Positions 12,594 through 24,944 of a stretch of DNA of 64,000 nucleotides are shown here, one piece after another. The position numbers were made by a program, and so were the translations under genes. The notes under the pieces were generated by a model, which saw only the letters and a program-made list of their open reading frames with translations, made no database searches and was not told the DNA's origin. Position 1 is the first letter of the stretch, and the number at the start of each line of letters is the position of its first letter. The DNA comes from Dastarcus helophoroides (lineage: Eukaryota > Arthropoda > Insecta > Coleoptera > Bothrideridae): contig CM053326.1 in NCBI GenBank assembly GCA_028583605.1, positions 17,440,046-17,504,045 on the forward strand. Direction: 5' to 3'.

Positions 12594-14049
12594 AAAAAAA
12601 ATGTACATAATCTAAATTTGTTTTGCAGCATAAAGTACCCATATTGTTTACGAGGCCCCAATATAAAGTGGAAAAAATGGAGATTAGAAGGAATCTCTTC
12701 TATACTGTGAATAGGTATCACTCCGAGTTGCCAGTTTCACATAAAAAAGAAATCGAAGACATTAAAAACTATTCGGAACCTTAAATGTTATGATGCTGGA
12801 TACTGGAATAAATTTATCGCTCACTGAAATGAATTAATTATGATAGTTCTCATTTTGAATGTTAATTTAAGGCTATTTCTCGAATTTTAAATGCGCTGTT
12901 CAAAATCTAGTTTCCCAATTATTTCTATTGTCACTTCCGTTCTAGTATTATTTATGTCTGTTTTTACCATTACTTTTCAAAAAATCTCATAGCTTTAAAA
13001 ACACTCATATTGCAGGTATTATACCAGTGTATCAAACATAAAATGTAAAGGGCTGCCCAAACCGTTAAAAGAATGTATTATTTCTGAAAATCCCTGACTA
13101 GAATTCAAATTTGTAAGAAGAAGAGTACTGTTTATACACGGAGCAGGTGATCTTATTCACCACATTATGAAATATAATGGAATTCTGCTGGAATTTTTAA
13201 TGGATGACAGTGAAGATGTAAGTTACATTGTATCTCAAAAGAAAATACAGAACAAATTGCTGTAAAATCCAAACACTTTTTAGCTGCTGTTAGGTACTTT
13301 CACCTTATTTTCAACTAACTTAAGAAATGATGCTTGCATCATTTTTTCCGTGTCAGATACGTGAGTCGGTTCCTGTTATTCTTCTTATCATGTTCTTGTT
13401 CTTATCTTTTTTTTTCATCTCTTCTGACTTCTTCGTGATTGTTGAAAACAAAGATGATGACATTCTTCGTGCAAAGTATTCCGGAGATAAAATACTCTCC
13501 CATTTGTATCTCCGGGTGGAGGGTGTGCGAGGAAGTCCAACATCGACAATTATAAAAAGTTTTAATGTACTCCAAACCAAATTTCTTCCAAATAATTCAT
13601 TCTGAATTCAAGATTCGCGAGCTAAACTCAAATCTGAAGTCGGTTCATAAACACGTTCAGAATTAAAGACCCGATGTGATGTCTTTGATAGAAGCCAAGG
13701 TTCCATCAATACTATCCATATGCTTTGTCCTAATTTTGCACCCAAAATTTCAACACAAGAAGGGAATTTGGGCTTTCACATGAAGCAACATTAGATTCAT
13801 GATTTAATTTGGCTCAATCTGAAATGAAAAAAAAAATCTGGTCGACTTCAATGCCTCAAAAACTTGGCCGCTTTTTTCTTTAAGTATTATCAAGTATTAT
13901 GGATTCCTATGGGATATAATCTGCCTATCCTACAAAGAATGCAACCACCAACTTCTCCTGGAACTACCACGTGCACGTCACTACCAAGTCCTCCTTTCAG
14001 AAGCTGAGTTTTCTTTTTGAGCTAAAAAGTATTTCACAACAAATTAGCT

Positions 14050-14520
14050 GCTCTCTCTATAAAGCTCAAATTAGGCCAACACCAGAATACTATTCTCATA
14101 TTTAGAGTTCAGCCCTAAAGCACCCTTTGGTTCTTTTGGATTCAATGCAGAGAAAAACGATGCGCCTAATTGATAATGAGGATTTGATCGAATCTCTAGA
14201 ATCACTGGAGCACAGGCGAATGATTGGTGACTTGTCTCTCTTCTACAAGTACTTTCATGGGAGATGTTCGCAGCAACTGCTAGGTCTGATCCCCCCAAGG
14301 GCATTTTTGAGGTATACAAACGGAAACAGCCAATTCCTGGACAGTTCAGCTTGGCACAGTGAGAACTTCTGTCTATGGAAACTCTTTTTTATAGAAGTTC
14401 CAAATTATGAAATTCCTCACCGAACGGAATTTTCCCTGACAATTACAATCTTTTTTTATTTAAAAAAACGGTTCATCGTCATCTATTATTATTTCCCATC
14501 CTATTCGCAGTGCTTCAAAA
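14050..14520 (+). mobile_element. non-LTR retrotransposon fragment (C-terminal end of reverse transcriptase ORF)
   Basis: Translation gives 'YKAQIRPTPEYYSHI' followed after a stop by 'LDSMQRKTMRLID' and 'LEHRRMIGDLSLFYKYFHG'. This is the block that follows the RT domain in jockey/CR1-like insect elements ('IRPTLEYCSHVWG..LLDRIQRRAIRLI...LSLFYRYFHG'). Stops and a frameshift show it is dead. It lies between CFAP70 exon-like blocks. Confidence 0.75.
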
Positions 14521-17379
14521 GCATAATAGCGTTGCGAGTTGTGTGTTGATTGTATTTAGAAAAATACTCCAAAACGGTAATAAAAAAAATCTAATTTGAC
14601 ACCAACTGACGTTTTAGGGATCAACCCGCTATGCAAACGTATTTAAATTAACCACCGTTTCAAGATCTGAGAGCAAGGCAGAATGATTTGATGGTACCCG
14701 TTGATGTTTCTTGTTTAGTTTATCCAGGAGGTACATCTCCATATAGAGACTTTCCACTATTAACAAAATCATATTCCTTAGTTAGCAAAACAAGAATAAC
14801 GTGCCAACTCAGAACATACTAGGAAATAGAAGCTCACGCTTTGACAGGAATAGGATGATTCGTACTTTTTCCCAAAAGTAAGACCAATATCCGAAGAACC
14901 AAAGTCAATGAAAAAGAGCGACTCCAGACTGGTAAATAAAACCGCCTCCAAAATGTCAATGAAATCGTCGAGGGATTCGCCAAATGCAAAAAAGAAGGGT
15001 AAGGGAGGATCCCCGAAAAAAAATTTTAAAGAAGTATTATGCCGGTTTTAATTTTCCATGAGCCTTACATAGTTGTCCTAGGAATTACCTCCGCAACCTT
15101 TGGTGCAACCGGATGCTGAACCTAGCATTCCAGTATTTAACGAATACGGGGATCCGATGTTTATTATCATCGAAATAGAATTTTCCGAGGCGCTTATACC
15201 CCCACGGGCAGTCGAAGGTTTATAAGACAAAGGATCCACCCGATAATTTAACATCGTCGGATAGTTTGCAGGACATTGTTTCCCCTAAACCGATAATTCC
15301 GAAAACGGTGCTGGATGCGAAATTGGCTGAAAGATTCTACAGAAAAGTTGTGAAAGAAGTCATTCACAAATAAAACGAGTTTTATTAAGAGTATAAAATT
15401 AGCAAAAGAATGTGCTCCTGTAAGTATAATGAAAGCTCGCGGTTCTAGTCCTTTGGAAAGACTGTGACTAAAGCTGCGAGCTTTGGAAGGAGTGTGCTAG
15501 ACTAAGTCAATTGAAGGTAGCGACCAAGCCCGCCGATTTTTCGGAATTTTTGAGAAAAACTGGCAGTTATCAGAAATTTCTTACAATCTTGACCAACGCT
15601 GCAGCGGTTGTGGTTAATAAAAAGTTCGACTACCAGGAGAACGTGTTTAAGGAAAATATAAAGCAAAAACAAGATTTTGTAGGAAAAGTATTTAGTTATT
15701 TGGTTGCGGAGATGAATAAAGTTTTAAACTAGACAGATATGTTCGCCAGAGGGAGTACTGCCAAAAATCCAGATGAACACAGTGGACCTAGTAGTGACGT
15801 TTGCCAAAGAAGCTTACGAAATGAAAAAGTACGCACTGGCGGAAAGATATCTGTCAGAGGTAAGCCTAAATTAAAATATGAAAATCCACTGAAATATTCG
15901 ATTTTTTTAGAGATTATAGCTTGACAAGGCATTCAAATGTTTGGTTCGATTATGCAGTTTATCATATGGAAACGGACAGTCCCGAAAGGGCGTTAGTTTT
16001 CTTAAATGAAACTGTTAAATAACATATATTATAAGAATAAGTAAGCACGAATGAAAGCCTTAGTTGTTGGTTTGGGGGAACCGACCTTCTGCATACTGGG
16101 CCGATCCGCTATAACAAAGTTGCTAAAAATGGTTGGAAAAAATTTAAATATTATGAAATTCGAAATTTATAAAAGCAATTCCACCTAAATCTATTAAACA
16201 AATTCCTAATAGGTTTAAAAATTAGGTTTAAATTTCAGTTTACTGATGTATGGATTATTTCTGGCCGAAAAAGGAAAATACACGGAAGCGGAAACTTGCG
16301 TTTTAAACGTCTTGGTCTACGAGACTTGTTGGGTCGAAGGTATTTTCCTTGCCAATCAAATACAATAACTGTTTTCTAAGCTTTTATTACCCCAGCTTAT
16401 GGAATTTTGTATCTTATATACAACTCCGCGTGCAATTACCTAAGGTATCAATTTTGCTAAAGAAATAGCGAAGAAATATTTAGAGGATATACGAACTGAG
16501 TACGACTACTTGATGACCACGGATGATTTGGCGTGGACGGCCGCCTGGGTACCCAACAGAGTGTTGTTGAGGATGGCTGCTTTGTTACTTAAAATGAGAA
16601 TGTATAAGGTATTACAAATCTGTTTATTAGATTCAAAGGGAATTTTGGAGTAAACTCTTTAATGACTAGTGCATACTCAGACAAGATCGCAGATCTCCTG
16701 TCTGTAAAGAAATTTCTGGGATTATTTATAGACAAATGGGTAAAAAATCCTTTGTTCTACTTCTTGAGGACAAGCATCAATTCCAAAAATAGCAAACTTG
16801 TGGTATCTCTGAAACAATTTTAGCTGAATTTTGAACTCGTGACAAAGTCTTTAGAATTAGACAATTTTAGATTTCTTTGCAACTGTTTAGAGGCAAAATC
16901 CTCAATTGGTGTATAGACAGTTGCCCGACTAGTGTATACTAGCTTTAAGATTGCCTCGGATAGAGGATGAATTGATTTCTAATGTTACTGCGGTTGCCAC
17001 TCAACCTGAAAAATACCAATGCACTCCGATGCAAAAACATACATATCAAGCAAAATATTTGGAACATCGAATTGTGTTTACGACTTTTATTTAGTGGGAG
17101 GAAAATGCTTTTTCTTCGGAAATAATCGAGCATCCTGGAATAGTGAATTATTTTCTTGAGGCTATATGTTACTACAAAGAAAATTATTACCACGCATTAG
17201 AACACCTTTGTGATTTAAAAACCAGGGAAGGTTAAGGAAGAATTTTATTTTGATATTTGCAATATTTAAAAACCTATCATAAGCTTGTTGAGGATTTTAA
17301 AAATACTTCGGTGTCCATTGATACATTAAGCGAAGATATAATCCTAAAAGTTTCCAAAAATAGTTGCAATTTTAAACGA

Positions 17380-17570
17380 AGATACGAATGGTTGGTGACT
17401 TGTCTCTTTTCTACAAATACTTTATGGAAAATGCTAGCAGGAGTTGATGGGTCTAGGCCGTCCAAGGCCAACACTAAAATTCCAGTACCAGCTTGGCACA
17501 ATGAGAACTTCTGTGTATGAAGATTTTTTTTATAGAACTTCCAAACTCGTAGCTCTCCGAAAGCATATTA
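17380..17570 (+). mobile_element. second fragment of the same non-LTR element
   Basis: 'atggttggtgacttgtctct' and the following bases repeat 14219-14400: 'RMVGDLSLFYKYF' in translation, then 'AWHNENFC' and 'IELPNS' as in the first copy. Several stops in frame. Confidence 0.7.
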
Positions 17571-17712
17571 GGGTTCCCCTTTGCACTTAAAAAAAAGATT
17601 TTGAAAACCAAATTGGTATTTCCAAAATTAAAACAACATTTTTATAATAGAAATAAAAACTGAAATTGTAAATTTGTCAAAACTAGATGAAAGTAAAGTC
17701 ACGCGAGGACGT

Positions 17713-17870
17713 TTGTATCTGTGGATGTTGCGATGCAACCCGTGATACAAGCTTTGCCTCATCTACGTGAACTTTGCAATTGCAGTCTAACTTTCATTAG
17801 ATTCTAATGAAATTAGATTTCAATTGCATCGTAATAAACTTGTATATATTCGTATATACAAGGCTTATTA
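17713..17870 (+). other. cluster of strong hairpins upstream of the hammerhead ribozyme
   Basis: 17713-17750: outer stem TTGTATC/GATACAA with an inner stem GTTGC/GCAAC (27-31 with 35-39) separated by asymmetric internal loops. 17832-17870: TAATAA/TTATTA enclosing the perfect stem CTTGTATATA/TATATACAAG closed by a TTCG tetraloop. These lie 150-300 bases before the hammerhead at 18016 and may belong to the same RNA element. Pairing is read directly; the link is inference. Confidence 0.5.
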
Positions 17871-18015
17871 TCTCAGCAGAGAAGAATGCTTCAATTAGCA
17901 TGTAGCGAAAATGTTTGCGTAATAAACAGTTGAAAGTCAGTTACAAGTCACCCAATGGAGGCTTATTCTCTTGGATACTTATACGGCTGACTAACGGCTC
18001 TAAGTTGGAAGTGTA

Positions 18016-18079
18016 TACAACCACCGTACCATGCTGATGAGGCCAAGAAAGGCCGAAACTAGTCTATGGTGCGGTTGTA
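18016..18079 (+). ncRNA. hammerhead ribozyme, type I with minimal stem III
   Basis: All core nucleotides are present in order: CTGATGA (18034-18040), stem II GGCC/GGCC (18041-44 with 18051-54) with loop AAGAAA, GAA (18055-57), a two-base-pair stem III AC-TA-GT (18058-18063), and the GTC cleavage triplet (18062-18064), with predicted cleavage after 18064. Stem I is open at both ends and long: ACCATG with TATGGT (18028-33/18065-70, one G.U), internal loop ACCGT opposite GC, then TACAACC with GGTTGTA (18016-22/18073-79). The internal loop in stem I and the hexaloop of stem II are placed for the usual loop-loop contact. A very short stem III is characteristic of hammerheads from Penelope-like retroelements and animal retrozymes. 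It lies in an intron of the broken CFAP70 gene. Activity is not shown by sequence alone. Confidence 0.88.
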
Positions 18080-18889
18080 CATATTTTCAATTTTAAGCAC
18101 GTTTGAAATTGTAACTTCAAATTTTTGAAAAAGATATAAAATTCTGCAAAAAAACTCGAAAGGGGAACAAAAATGAATTACTGAAAATATTTTTCGAAAA
18201 CTGGCTTTTTGTAAGTTTTTTACTGAAAATAATAAGTTTACATTGTCCAGTTTTCATTATTTTTAAAATCAAACTAAACATTTCGGAAAAAGCGAAAAAT
18301 TTCCTGAAAAATTCTGAGTCAACATAATTTTTAGAATTACGCAATCACAAGCTTGATTAGCCATTGTCTTATGGCACTGGAAGAATTTGGTAAAGCGAAA
18401 GAGCAATATCAGCACGTGTTAGAATCATTTGACATGCCTGATGACATGCACCTACTGTACTTAAATTGCGCTAGAGCTATGGAAATGGGAGACAATCATG
18501 GAAGTTGGAAAATAATCTTGTGAGCCTGCAAGTATGGACCTATGGCTTACACTTGGTTGAAGGCAGGGATACAATTTTATAGGGTTCTCAGAAGCAAGAC
18601 AAATCCGTAATATTGGTGTCTTTTTAGTCAAAGGATATCCTGAGTGCAGAGGAATGTTTCTCTGAAGCAAACGTATGTGACAATAGACTACCTGAGGTTT
18701 GGGCATACTTGTTGCTGGTGGTTAATCTAAAAATGAACAAACTAGTTGAAGCAGAGTTATGTTACCATCAGGCTTTAAAGGTAATATATTAAGAACCAAA
18801 AATAAACATTCTATGAAAATAATTTTTAGAACCAATTGGAAAATCCTGAAATTTTACTTTCTTTAAAAAAAGAGATAGCAAAATTTTAG

Positions 18890-19475
18890 CCAAAATTAAT
18901 TTGAAGAAAAACGCTTCTTATTAATAAGCAGTTTATTTTCCATATTTGCAACATTTTTATAAAACTAAATGATGTCTTCATGGTGTAGAAATATTTTATA
19001 ACTCGAGCCTTCACCACCTAAAAGTATCATTCAGCTTATATAACTTGACATTATAAATATTTTATTGCCATTTTAAGTCTTATTCAGATATTAATTAGTT
19101 TTAGATTATAATAAAATATTTTAATTATTTTTTAACATTAACTTGATATGTTACATTCCTCACTATTGGGACGTAAAATTGGAAATAAATTAACAATAAA
19201 ATTCATACATATGTTGGGTGTAGCAACAATGATAAATAATATAATAATAATAATAAATAATAAAACTTTTTAAACAATGCCAGAATTTTGAAAGCATAAA
19301 AATTAAAGCTGTTAAAACAAGTATCACAAGTCAGGATTGATATTTGAGCAAAATACTTACAAATAAAAAAAGTTACTTATATCAAACCAAACCACAAGCA
19401 AGCTAAAAACATGCACTAAATAACAACCTTAAAAGCAAATACAATGGAATATTCAAAAAGTAATTGCACATGTTT
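18890..19475. other. intergenic, AT-rich
   Basis: No gene seen. A short (AAT)n microsatellite-like run lies near 19218-19262. Confidence 0.6.
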
Positions 19476-21195
19476 CTATGACTCTTCCAAGATTTCACGA
19501 TTTTCTTCCAAATGTTGTTCTGCTGACTTACTTTCCAAAACTACAACTTCAGTTCCAATATGAACTGAAGCAAGTTTATCATTTAGTTCATCTTCGCAAT
19601 TCTGCGGTTCTACCAACTCATTCTCCGACAACTCAACCTGTGAGTTTCCATTTTTATCGGACTCCCCCTCGCTTTTAACGTTAGAGTCGTTTTTCTCGTT
19701 TTTACGATGCGAATGGCCGCCGCGACGACCGCCGCGCCCTCTAGCGTTGTGATATTGTCCTCTTTTATACGGAATCTGGTCAGGTACATGTTTGATGTCA
19801 GGTAGAGTTTTCGTTTCGTCAACGGTGCACTGTCCTCGAACCTGGGGACGGTTAATTCAATTTTAATATTGAAGGGGTTTCTGATGTCCAAGGGTGTTCC
19901 TCGTCCTCTGCCCTTTGGGCTCGAAATTTGAGCGGAAGTTTTTATTTCGATTTTCATCCAGAACTTGCTGATTTTGACCCTAGCGAAAATAGGCAGTCAT
20001 TAACCAGGCTGAAGAGTCCTTAAATATACAAATTAAAATCATAGGATAGTTGTGCGATAAACATGCGTGAATTTCGGAAGAATTTCAAATTTTTTGACGA
20101 TTTTTCAACAAATGTTTTGCAAAGTATAAGACTTTTAACAAAAATCAGAAATTTAATAGATTTGAATAGAGAAAAAGAAATTGTGCCTATTATGAATGAA
20201 AAGTCTGCTTTGGCTTACAATTGGAGGGTCAACCATGATAACATTTATTGTATGTAATGTAAAATGCCAGATGACAAGTAAAAGAAATGAAACTGCTCTG
20301 ATAAAACCATTTTTTTACTTCTGCAATTAAACATACTTTACTAACATGAAGTATTTACGAATAAACATGTTAAACAAAAAATAATAAGTTACAGTTCCCA
20401 GTCAGAGAAGCTTTTAAAAATCATCACCAGTATTAATCAAGGTCATAAATAATTAAAAAATTAAATCATGAAAAATTGTGAAACGAAATAAGCATTGTAC
20501 TGCAAAAAAAATTATACGACTTTTGAATTCATCGTCAGAAGAAGATTAAGTAATTTTAGTTTATATACAAATCGATTTATATTAGTAGAATTAGCTACAT
20601 AGTCCAAATAAGAAGTCATATTTTCGACTAAATTTTTAATAATTTAATAAAGTAAAAGAAATTTGTATTGACCACTACTTATATTCCTTTAAAATGAATA
20701 AAACCGACATCTTATTTGAACTGAAATAATCACTGATAGTTGAAAAGCGAGTTATATGCCAAACTGCGTTTAATAAGGGTGCAAAAACAAAAATTTTGTG
20801 TAAAAAACATGCCAAAACTAAATAATAAACCTTTCTATTAAAATTTGGACTTTTATTTAAATTTGATGAGCATTTATCCTCATTGGGCTCCCTTAAAGGA
20901 TCTCTTAGAAAATTGTACGATGGTTCAGGCGGGGGCCCACGTCCTCCCTTGAGAATATAACGTTATTTTGGCCCATATATGAACAAATATGCGTACCTGT
21001 TTATCCCTTCTCCTGTTTATGTTTACGATCAAGCAGTTCTCTAAGATCTTTAATCCCAGACAAATTAGGTCCCTGGTGATTATAGTGGTACGACCTGGGA
21101 GGCCTATAATGCTGTTGGTGCGGTCTGTTTGGGGGCCCGTGGTGCATGTTAGATTTCCTGGGTTGAGCTTGTGGAAATTCCCCTTGGTCTGACAT
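19476..21195 (-). pseudogene. unidentified RGG/proline-rich protein gene, damaged
   Basis: Minus-strand exon-like pieces: 21195-21001 starting MSDQGEF..., rich in H/P/Q/R and ending 'DLRELLDRKHKQEKG' then TAA just before a GTACGC donor; about 20954-20810 ('PPPEPSYNFLRDPLREPNED'); 19979-19476, which contains an RGG stretch ('ARGRGGRRGG') and an acidic tail ending 'REILEES' at TAG 19478-19476. In the last exon the main frame has two stops about 35-40 codons in, while an adjacent frame ('KGRGRGTPLDIRNPFNIK') is open exactly there, suggesting a compensating pair of frameshifts. Composition fits an RNA-binding or granule protein, but I do not recognise the family. It may be a decayed copy or a real gene with sequence errors. 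It is divergent from beta-Spectrin, with about 1 kb between them. Confidence 0.45.
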
Positions 21196-21219
21196 TTTTG
21201 TAAGTATATGTCTCCACAA

Positions 21220-22200
21220 TTTTTACAGATGTTATCTCATTGAGAACATGTTCACATTTATTCCTGAAACAAGAAGGTCTCACTATCGAATTACAATTGG
21301 TTAAAATTTTTCGAGAGCTCAAAATTTTATTTACCTTTTGAGGTAATTTATCAGGTTCAAGATTGTTTATCTGTGACTCACACAGTCAATGACATTTTGA
21401 CATTGACAAACACTGTAACCAACGATGAAATTAAAATTCCCCAAATATATAAGATTTTTGCAAAAAAAAAAAATAGTTGAAAGTTCTATCACAGAGCTCT
21501 TATAAAAGCTCTATAAAAGTTTGAAATGTAAAATGGCTACATTTAAGTTTGGCTTTAATTATTATTCTGAATATGCTTTATTAGTAATATTGATTTAGAT
21601 TAGATTAGGTTATATATGAGTCGTTTCGTGTTTCTCTTCGTCCACCCCGCACCTCGACCTAAGGAGATCTTTTGTGCATACCCTCATCTATGCAGTTCCC
21701 AGGTTCAAACTCTTGTAGAAGTTTATTATGGGCCTGGGATTGAGTTTTTCCACATCTGAGGGGTCTAAGGACGCCCATCCAAGTTGGACGTGCCTTTTGG
21801 GTGCAATATTGATTATTGGTTTGGAAATAAATTTGATCTTCAAAAGTTCACTTTTTTCCGAAAATGGATCTTTTCTTAAAATTCATACTTTCATTTTTTA
21901 CTACTTTTCCTCAATATTAAACTTCATTTTCGTTTTTTTAGAAATGTTTACTTCTCTTAAAACTGACCCGAAACAAGGCCCTTTTAAGAAAATTGTTATT
22001 GGTATTCTTTTGCAAACTTCTTTTATTTCAAAATTCATTTCAATTTTCAAAATTGTTTTCAATTAAACGTTAAATTTCCACTCTAGGAAATTTAATTTTA
22101 TTACCCTGTACTGTTAAAATTCTAATCTGCCAGTAGTATGCTTGTATTTATGTAGACACTTAACTGTAAATAAAATAATTTTTTACATATTATTTCAATA
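21220..22200. other. intergenic between the RGG gene and beta-Spectrin
   Basis: Mostly unassigned. The minus strand of about 21640-21830 reads as an open stretch ('GWASLDPSDVEKLNPRPIIN') that resembles retroelement polyprotein, too short to classify. The rest is AT-rich without signals. Confidence 0.35.
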
Positions 22201-22204
22201 AGTA

Positions 22205-22422
22205 GTGATTCTACGCGCCATTTATTTGAACGCTATCCGCTGGGCGTGTTTTGTTTGGTCGACGCGCATGGCGTCTGACGTATTCGATATTCAGCAGTCA
22301 TGAAGGGCGTTTGTCTTTGTAGGTTGGTTAACAAGTGAATTTTGGAGTTTCGGACGAAAACCGCATTAAACTTTCTGTGTTGTGTGGAAGTTATACGTGG
22401 GATTGTTTTTATAAAGACAGCG
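22205..22422 (+). promoter_or_regulatory. probable beta-Spectrin promoter and non-coding first exon
   Basis: A CpG- and GC-richer island in AT-rich surroundings ('tacgcgccat', 'ggtcgacgcgcatggcgtct'), ending in a strong donor 'gacagcg|gtaagtaag' at 22422/22423 on the + strand. The first coding exon of beta-Spectrin has an acceptor (TTACAG, 34051-34056) followed by 29 untranslated bases, so an upstream non-coding exon must exist. This is the best donor-bearing candidate. Transcription start not determined. A rival lies at 32270-32660. Confidence 0.5.
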
Positions 22423-24944
22423 GTAAGTAAGCTATTCATGTTTTCGATAATAATGCCGGATTCCTTTAAAGGCATTCGAAAATGGCTGACATTTCGGTAA
22501 TAAGGTGTAACCATTGCCTAAAAACAGTTGAAAGATAGGTGTTATTTGGGTCGTAACAAACTTATTTGGGTTTTTAGTCAGCCCACTAAAAATTGGTACA
22601 ATACGCCGCTTGGATATATCTGTGGTCTTTTATGTTTTTGTTTTGTCTTGGGCCTTCTGTATTTTGACAGGTAGCTCGATCTTAAAATGTCATTGAACTT
22701 TTGAAATGGGGTGAAATATTCCTTCAACAGAAATAACGACGTTAACCATTTGGTTCGAGTTGTTTGTTTATGTTTAGATTTTCAACTTCCCGATTTTTAA
22801 AGTGTAGGATAGTTTTGGGATTTTCTCGGGGTTTAAGCCTTTTATTGATTATTCTTCACGTATCCTTGGATCAAGAATCACAGAGCTTTGTGTATATTTA
22901 TAATATCGAAAGAAAATTTTGTCATATCTAATCAGATAAGCAAGTTAACGTATTCAATTTTGTTATGCATTTAACTTTATCTTAATAGGTGTAGGCTGCT
23001 TCAATTTTTAATGTCTATTAAATTAATATAAGTGAACTTTTTAGACCGACTACAATAATTGTATTATGTGGCTTCATTTACATAGTATGTAAATTATAAA
23101 TGATGCTGTTGTGAGTCATATTTTAATAGGGAATGGCCTTGATAGTAAATTGAAACTTATTTTTATATGCGTATATTTTGATTTGTAATGTGCGAGTAGT
23201 TTGACTCTTAATAGCTTTTTAATAATATTAGTGTCTAATGTGAAGATATTTTTGGATGCAATTTTTAACCGCTCATTCACAACTCCTAATCTATATGGAG
23301 CGATGAGTTGAAATAATCCGTTAACTCTATTTTTGGAACATGACTTAATGTTTCTTAAGCGAAATGTTAGTACTTCGTTGAAATATGTTCGTGTATTAAT
23401 TCATTTATTTGTGAATAACGTTATCGATTTTTCTTTAATATTTTTTTTCTATTTCTATTTCCTGACAGGATCGTTCAAATTTTCTAGTCTAGAGTCTAGA
23501 CTAACTACGTCATAGTTTGATTGTATCCATCATAGCCTCCTCGGTAATTTAATGAATTCACTGTTTAAATTGGTTAAAAATCGTTTGGGGTGATTTTAGT
23601 TGGCTGTGAAATGCTAGTTACCGCTCTGTGTTTTCATAAAAATAACTTAACAGTTTCAGTAACTTTCTTAACTAATTCAAAATGTTGCTTACAGCTTAAC
23701 TGAGTTATGTAAGTTAAGTTTTATTTTATGTTGCTGTATAATGGTACTTTTCGTTTGTGCTCAAGGACTACCAAGGCGTTATTAAATCATACTCTCGGTT
23801 TACTCCTGAATGAAAACACTTGTTGTTTAATATGTAATAACATTGTTTATGCGGCTGGGACGATAAAAGTATCAAATTATGAGTGATGATGTAATTCGTT
23901 TCACATTTCTGGCTGGTGACGGTGCAATTGAGGCCAATTGAGCCAAAACGACACAATATATTATATGGAATTACTTTTGTGCGAGGGTGTCTGACCTTTC
24001 TTATCGCACCGGTAATTTTTTGAGAGGACGCTTAACACGGATCAATAACCAACGCATTTAGACGCGGCTTTGTACACGATCACCTGTTGTGCGTAGGTGA
24101 CCGACTGTGGCGGAAATATGACAGTTCGGTGCTAAAACAGTCGAGTAGAAATATGAATTAGATAATTTAAGTGAATTATCTTATTCTAATTCTAGAAGAG
24201 CGATTTTAATATTTCAGAGTATATAAACAATGAAACAATCAAGTTTAGGATAAAAGAGGTCAAGGTTTCGAAACGTGTCTCGTATAAATCTAAAATATTG
24301 TTGTCATAGAAGATTTTTTTTTCCAATATATACATTGTAAATACATACCACTAAGTTGTCAAAAATATGTCAAATAAGTTGGTTCGATTAAACGTTTTGG
24401 CTTTAAATTACCAGTGTAAACTTTCGATGTGTTTTATGTACAGTGACTCACAGCTGAAATGATGCAGGGAGCATACAACAGATAAAACTACTGGCACAAA
24501 CATACAGAAAGAACTAAGCACAAAGAGTTACTAATAATTATAAACCTTTGCAAATATGGTTCAAACTGTATTGTATGTCAAGCTCTAAAAGCAATGTACC
24601 TGACAAAAAAATGCAAACAAACGGATGCTCCTATAAAATAGAGCTCACAGATAAAATGATACAGTCATTATATTAACCATAAAATACCATAAAGGCCGTA
24701 GGACGATAAGCATAGTGAATCGGCCCCAGAAGGATATCTGGATCATTTTTTGAGAATGTGTTGCTACTAATGAGATTCTTTGATCCTGCAAGTTGAGATC
24801 TCTATTTTAGTTTTTAAAAAAATAGAAAAAAATTTTTTCTCGAAAACGACTCGACCGATTTAAATAAAATTTAAAAACATTATAGAAATATATTACAAAA
24901 AATTGACAGTCTATAATGATTGTGTTATTTAGAAAAAACGGGCA

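Larger units (their letters stand above)
10475..18889 (+). pseudogene. CFAP70: CFAP70 (TTC18) homologue, intron-containing, multiply broken
   Basis: CFAP70 is an axonemal central-apparatus protein with an N-terminal C2-like domain and C-terminal TPRs. Exon-like blocks appear in the family order: 10507-10539 (lysine-rich start), about 10592-10664, 11150-11330 ('VEFSFNCNILSHDDLD', family SSFEFNPEG.ITSDDL), 11650-11961 ('LVLGLCVLDFLPFFYG'), 12170-12422, 12628-12784 ('VPILFTRPQYK'), 13110-13220, 14640-15000 ('CLVYPGGTSPYRDFPLL'), 15081-15373 ('FIIIEIEFSEALIPPRAV'), 15508-15870, 15910-16030, 16230-16340, 16395-16610, 17095-17220, 18335-18600, 18629-18780 ('EVWAYLLLVVNLKM', family AEVWAYLALVCLKV), and a last exon ending TAG 18887. 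Defects: TGA 11323, TAG 11868, frameshift at 15223, TAA 15371, frameshifts near 15730 and 16456, TGA 18521. Introns with usable GT-AG remain, so it is not a retrocopy. Single-base sequence errors are the alternative, but the two other well-resolved genes in the window show none. An intact paralogue may exist elsewhere. Confidence 0.72.

Noticed and set aside
20063..20257. 64-codon + strand open frame MREFRKNF...
   Set aside because: Short, no conserved features, inside an intron of the minus-strand RGG gene.
21728..22066. 112-codon + strand open frame
   Set aside because: Second half is F/I/K low-complexity, no domain, no splice sites; the first part resembles antisense retroelement at most.
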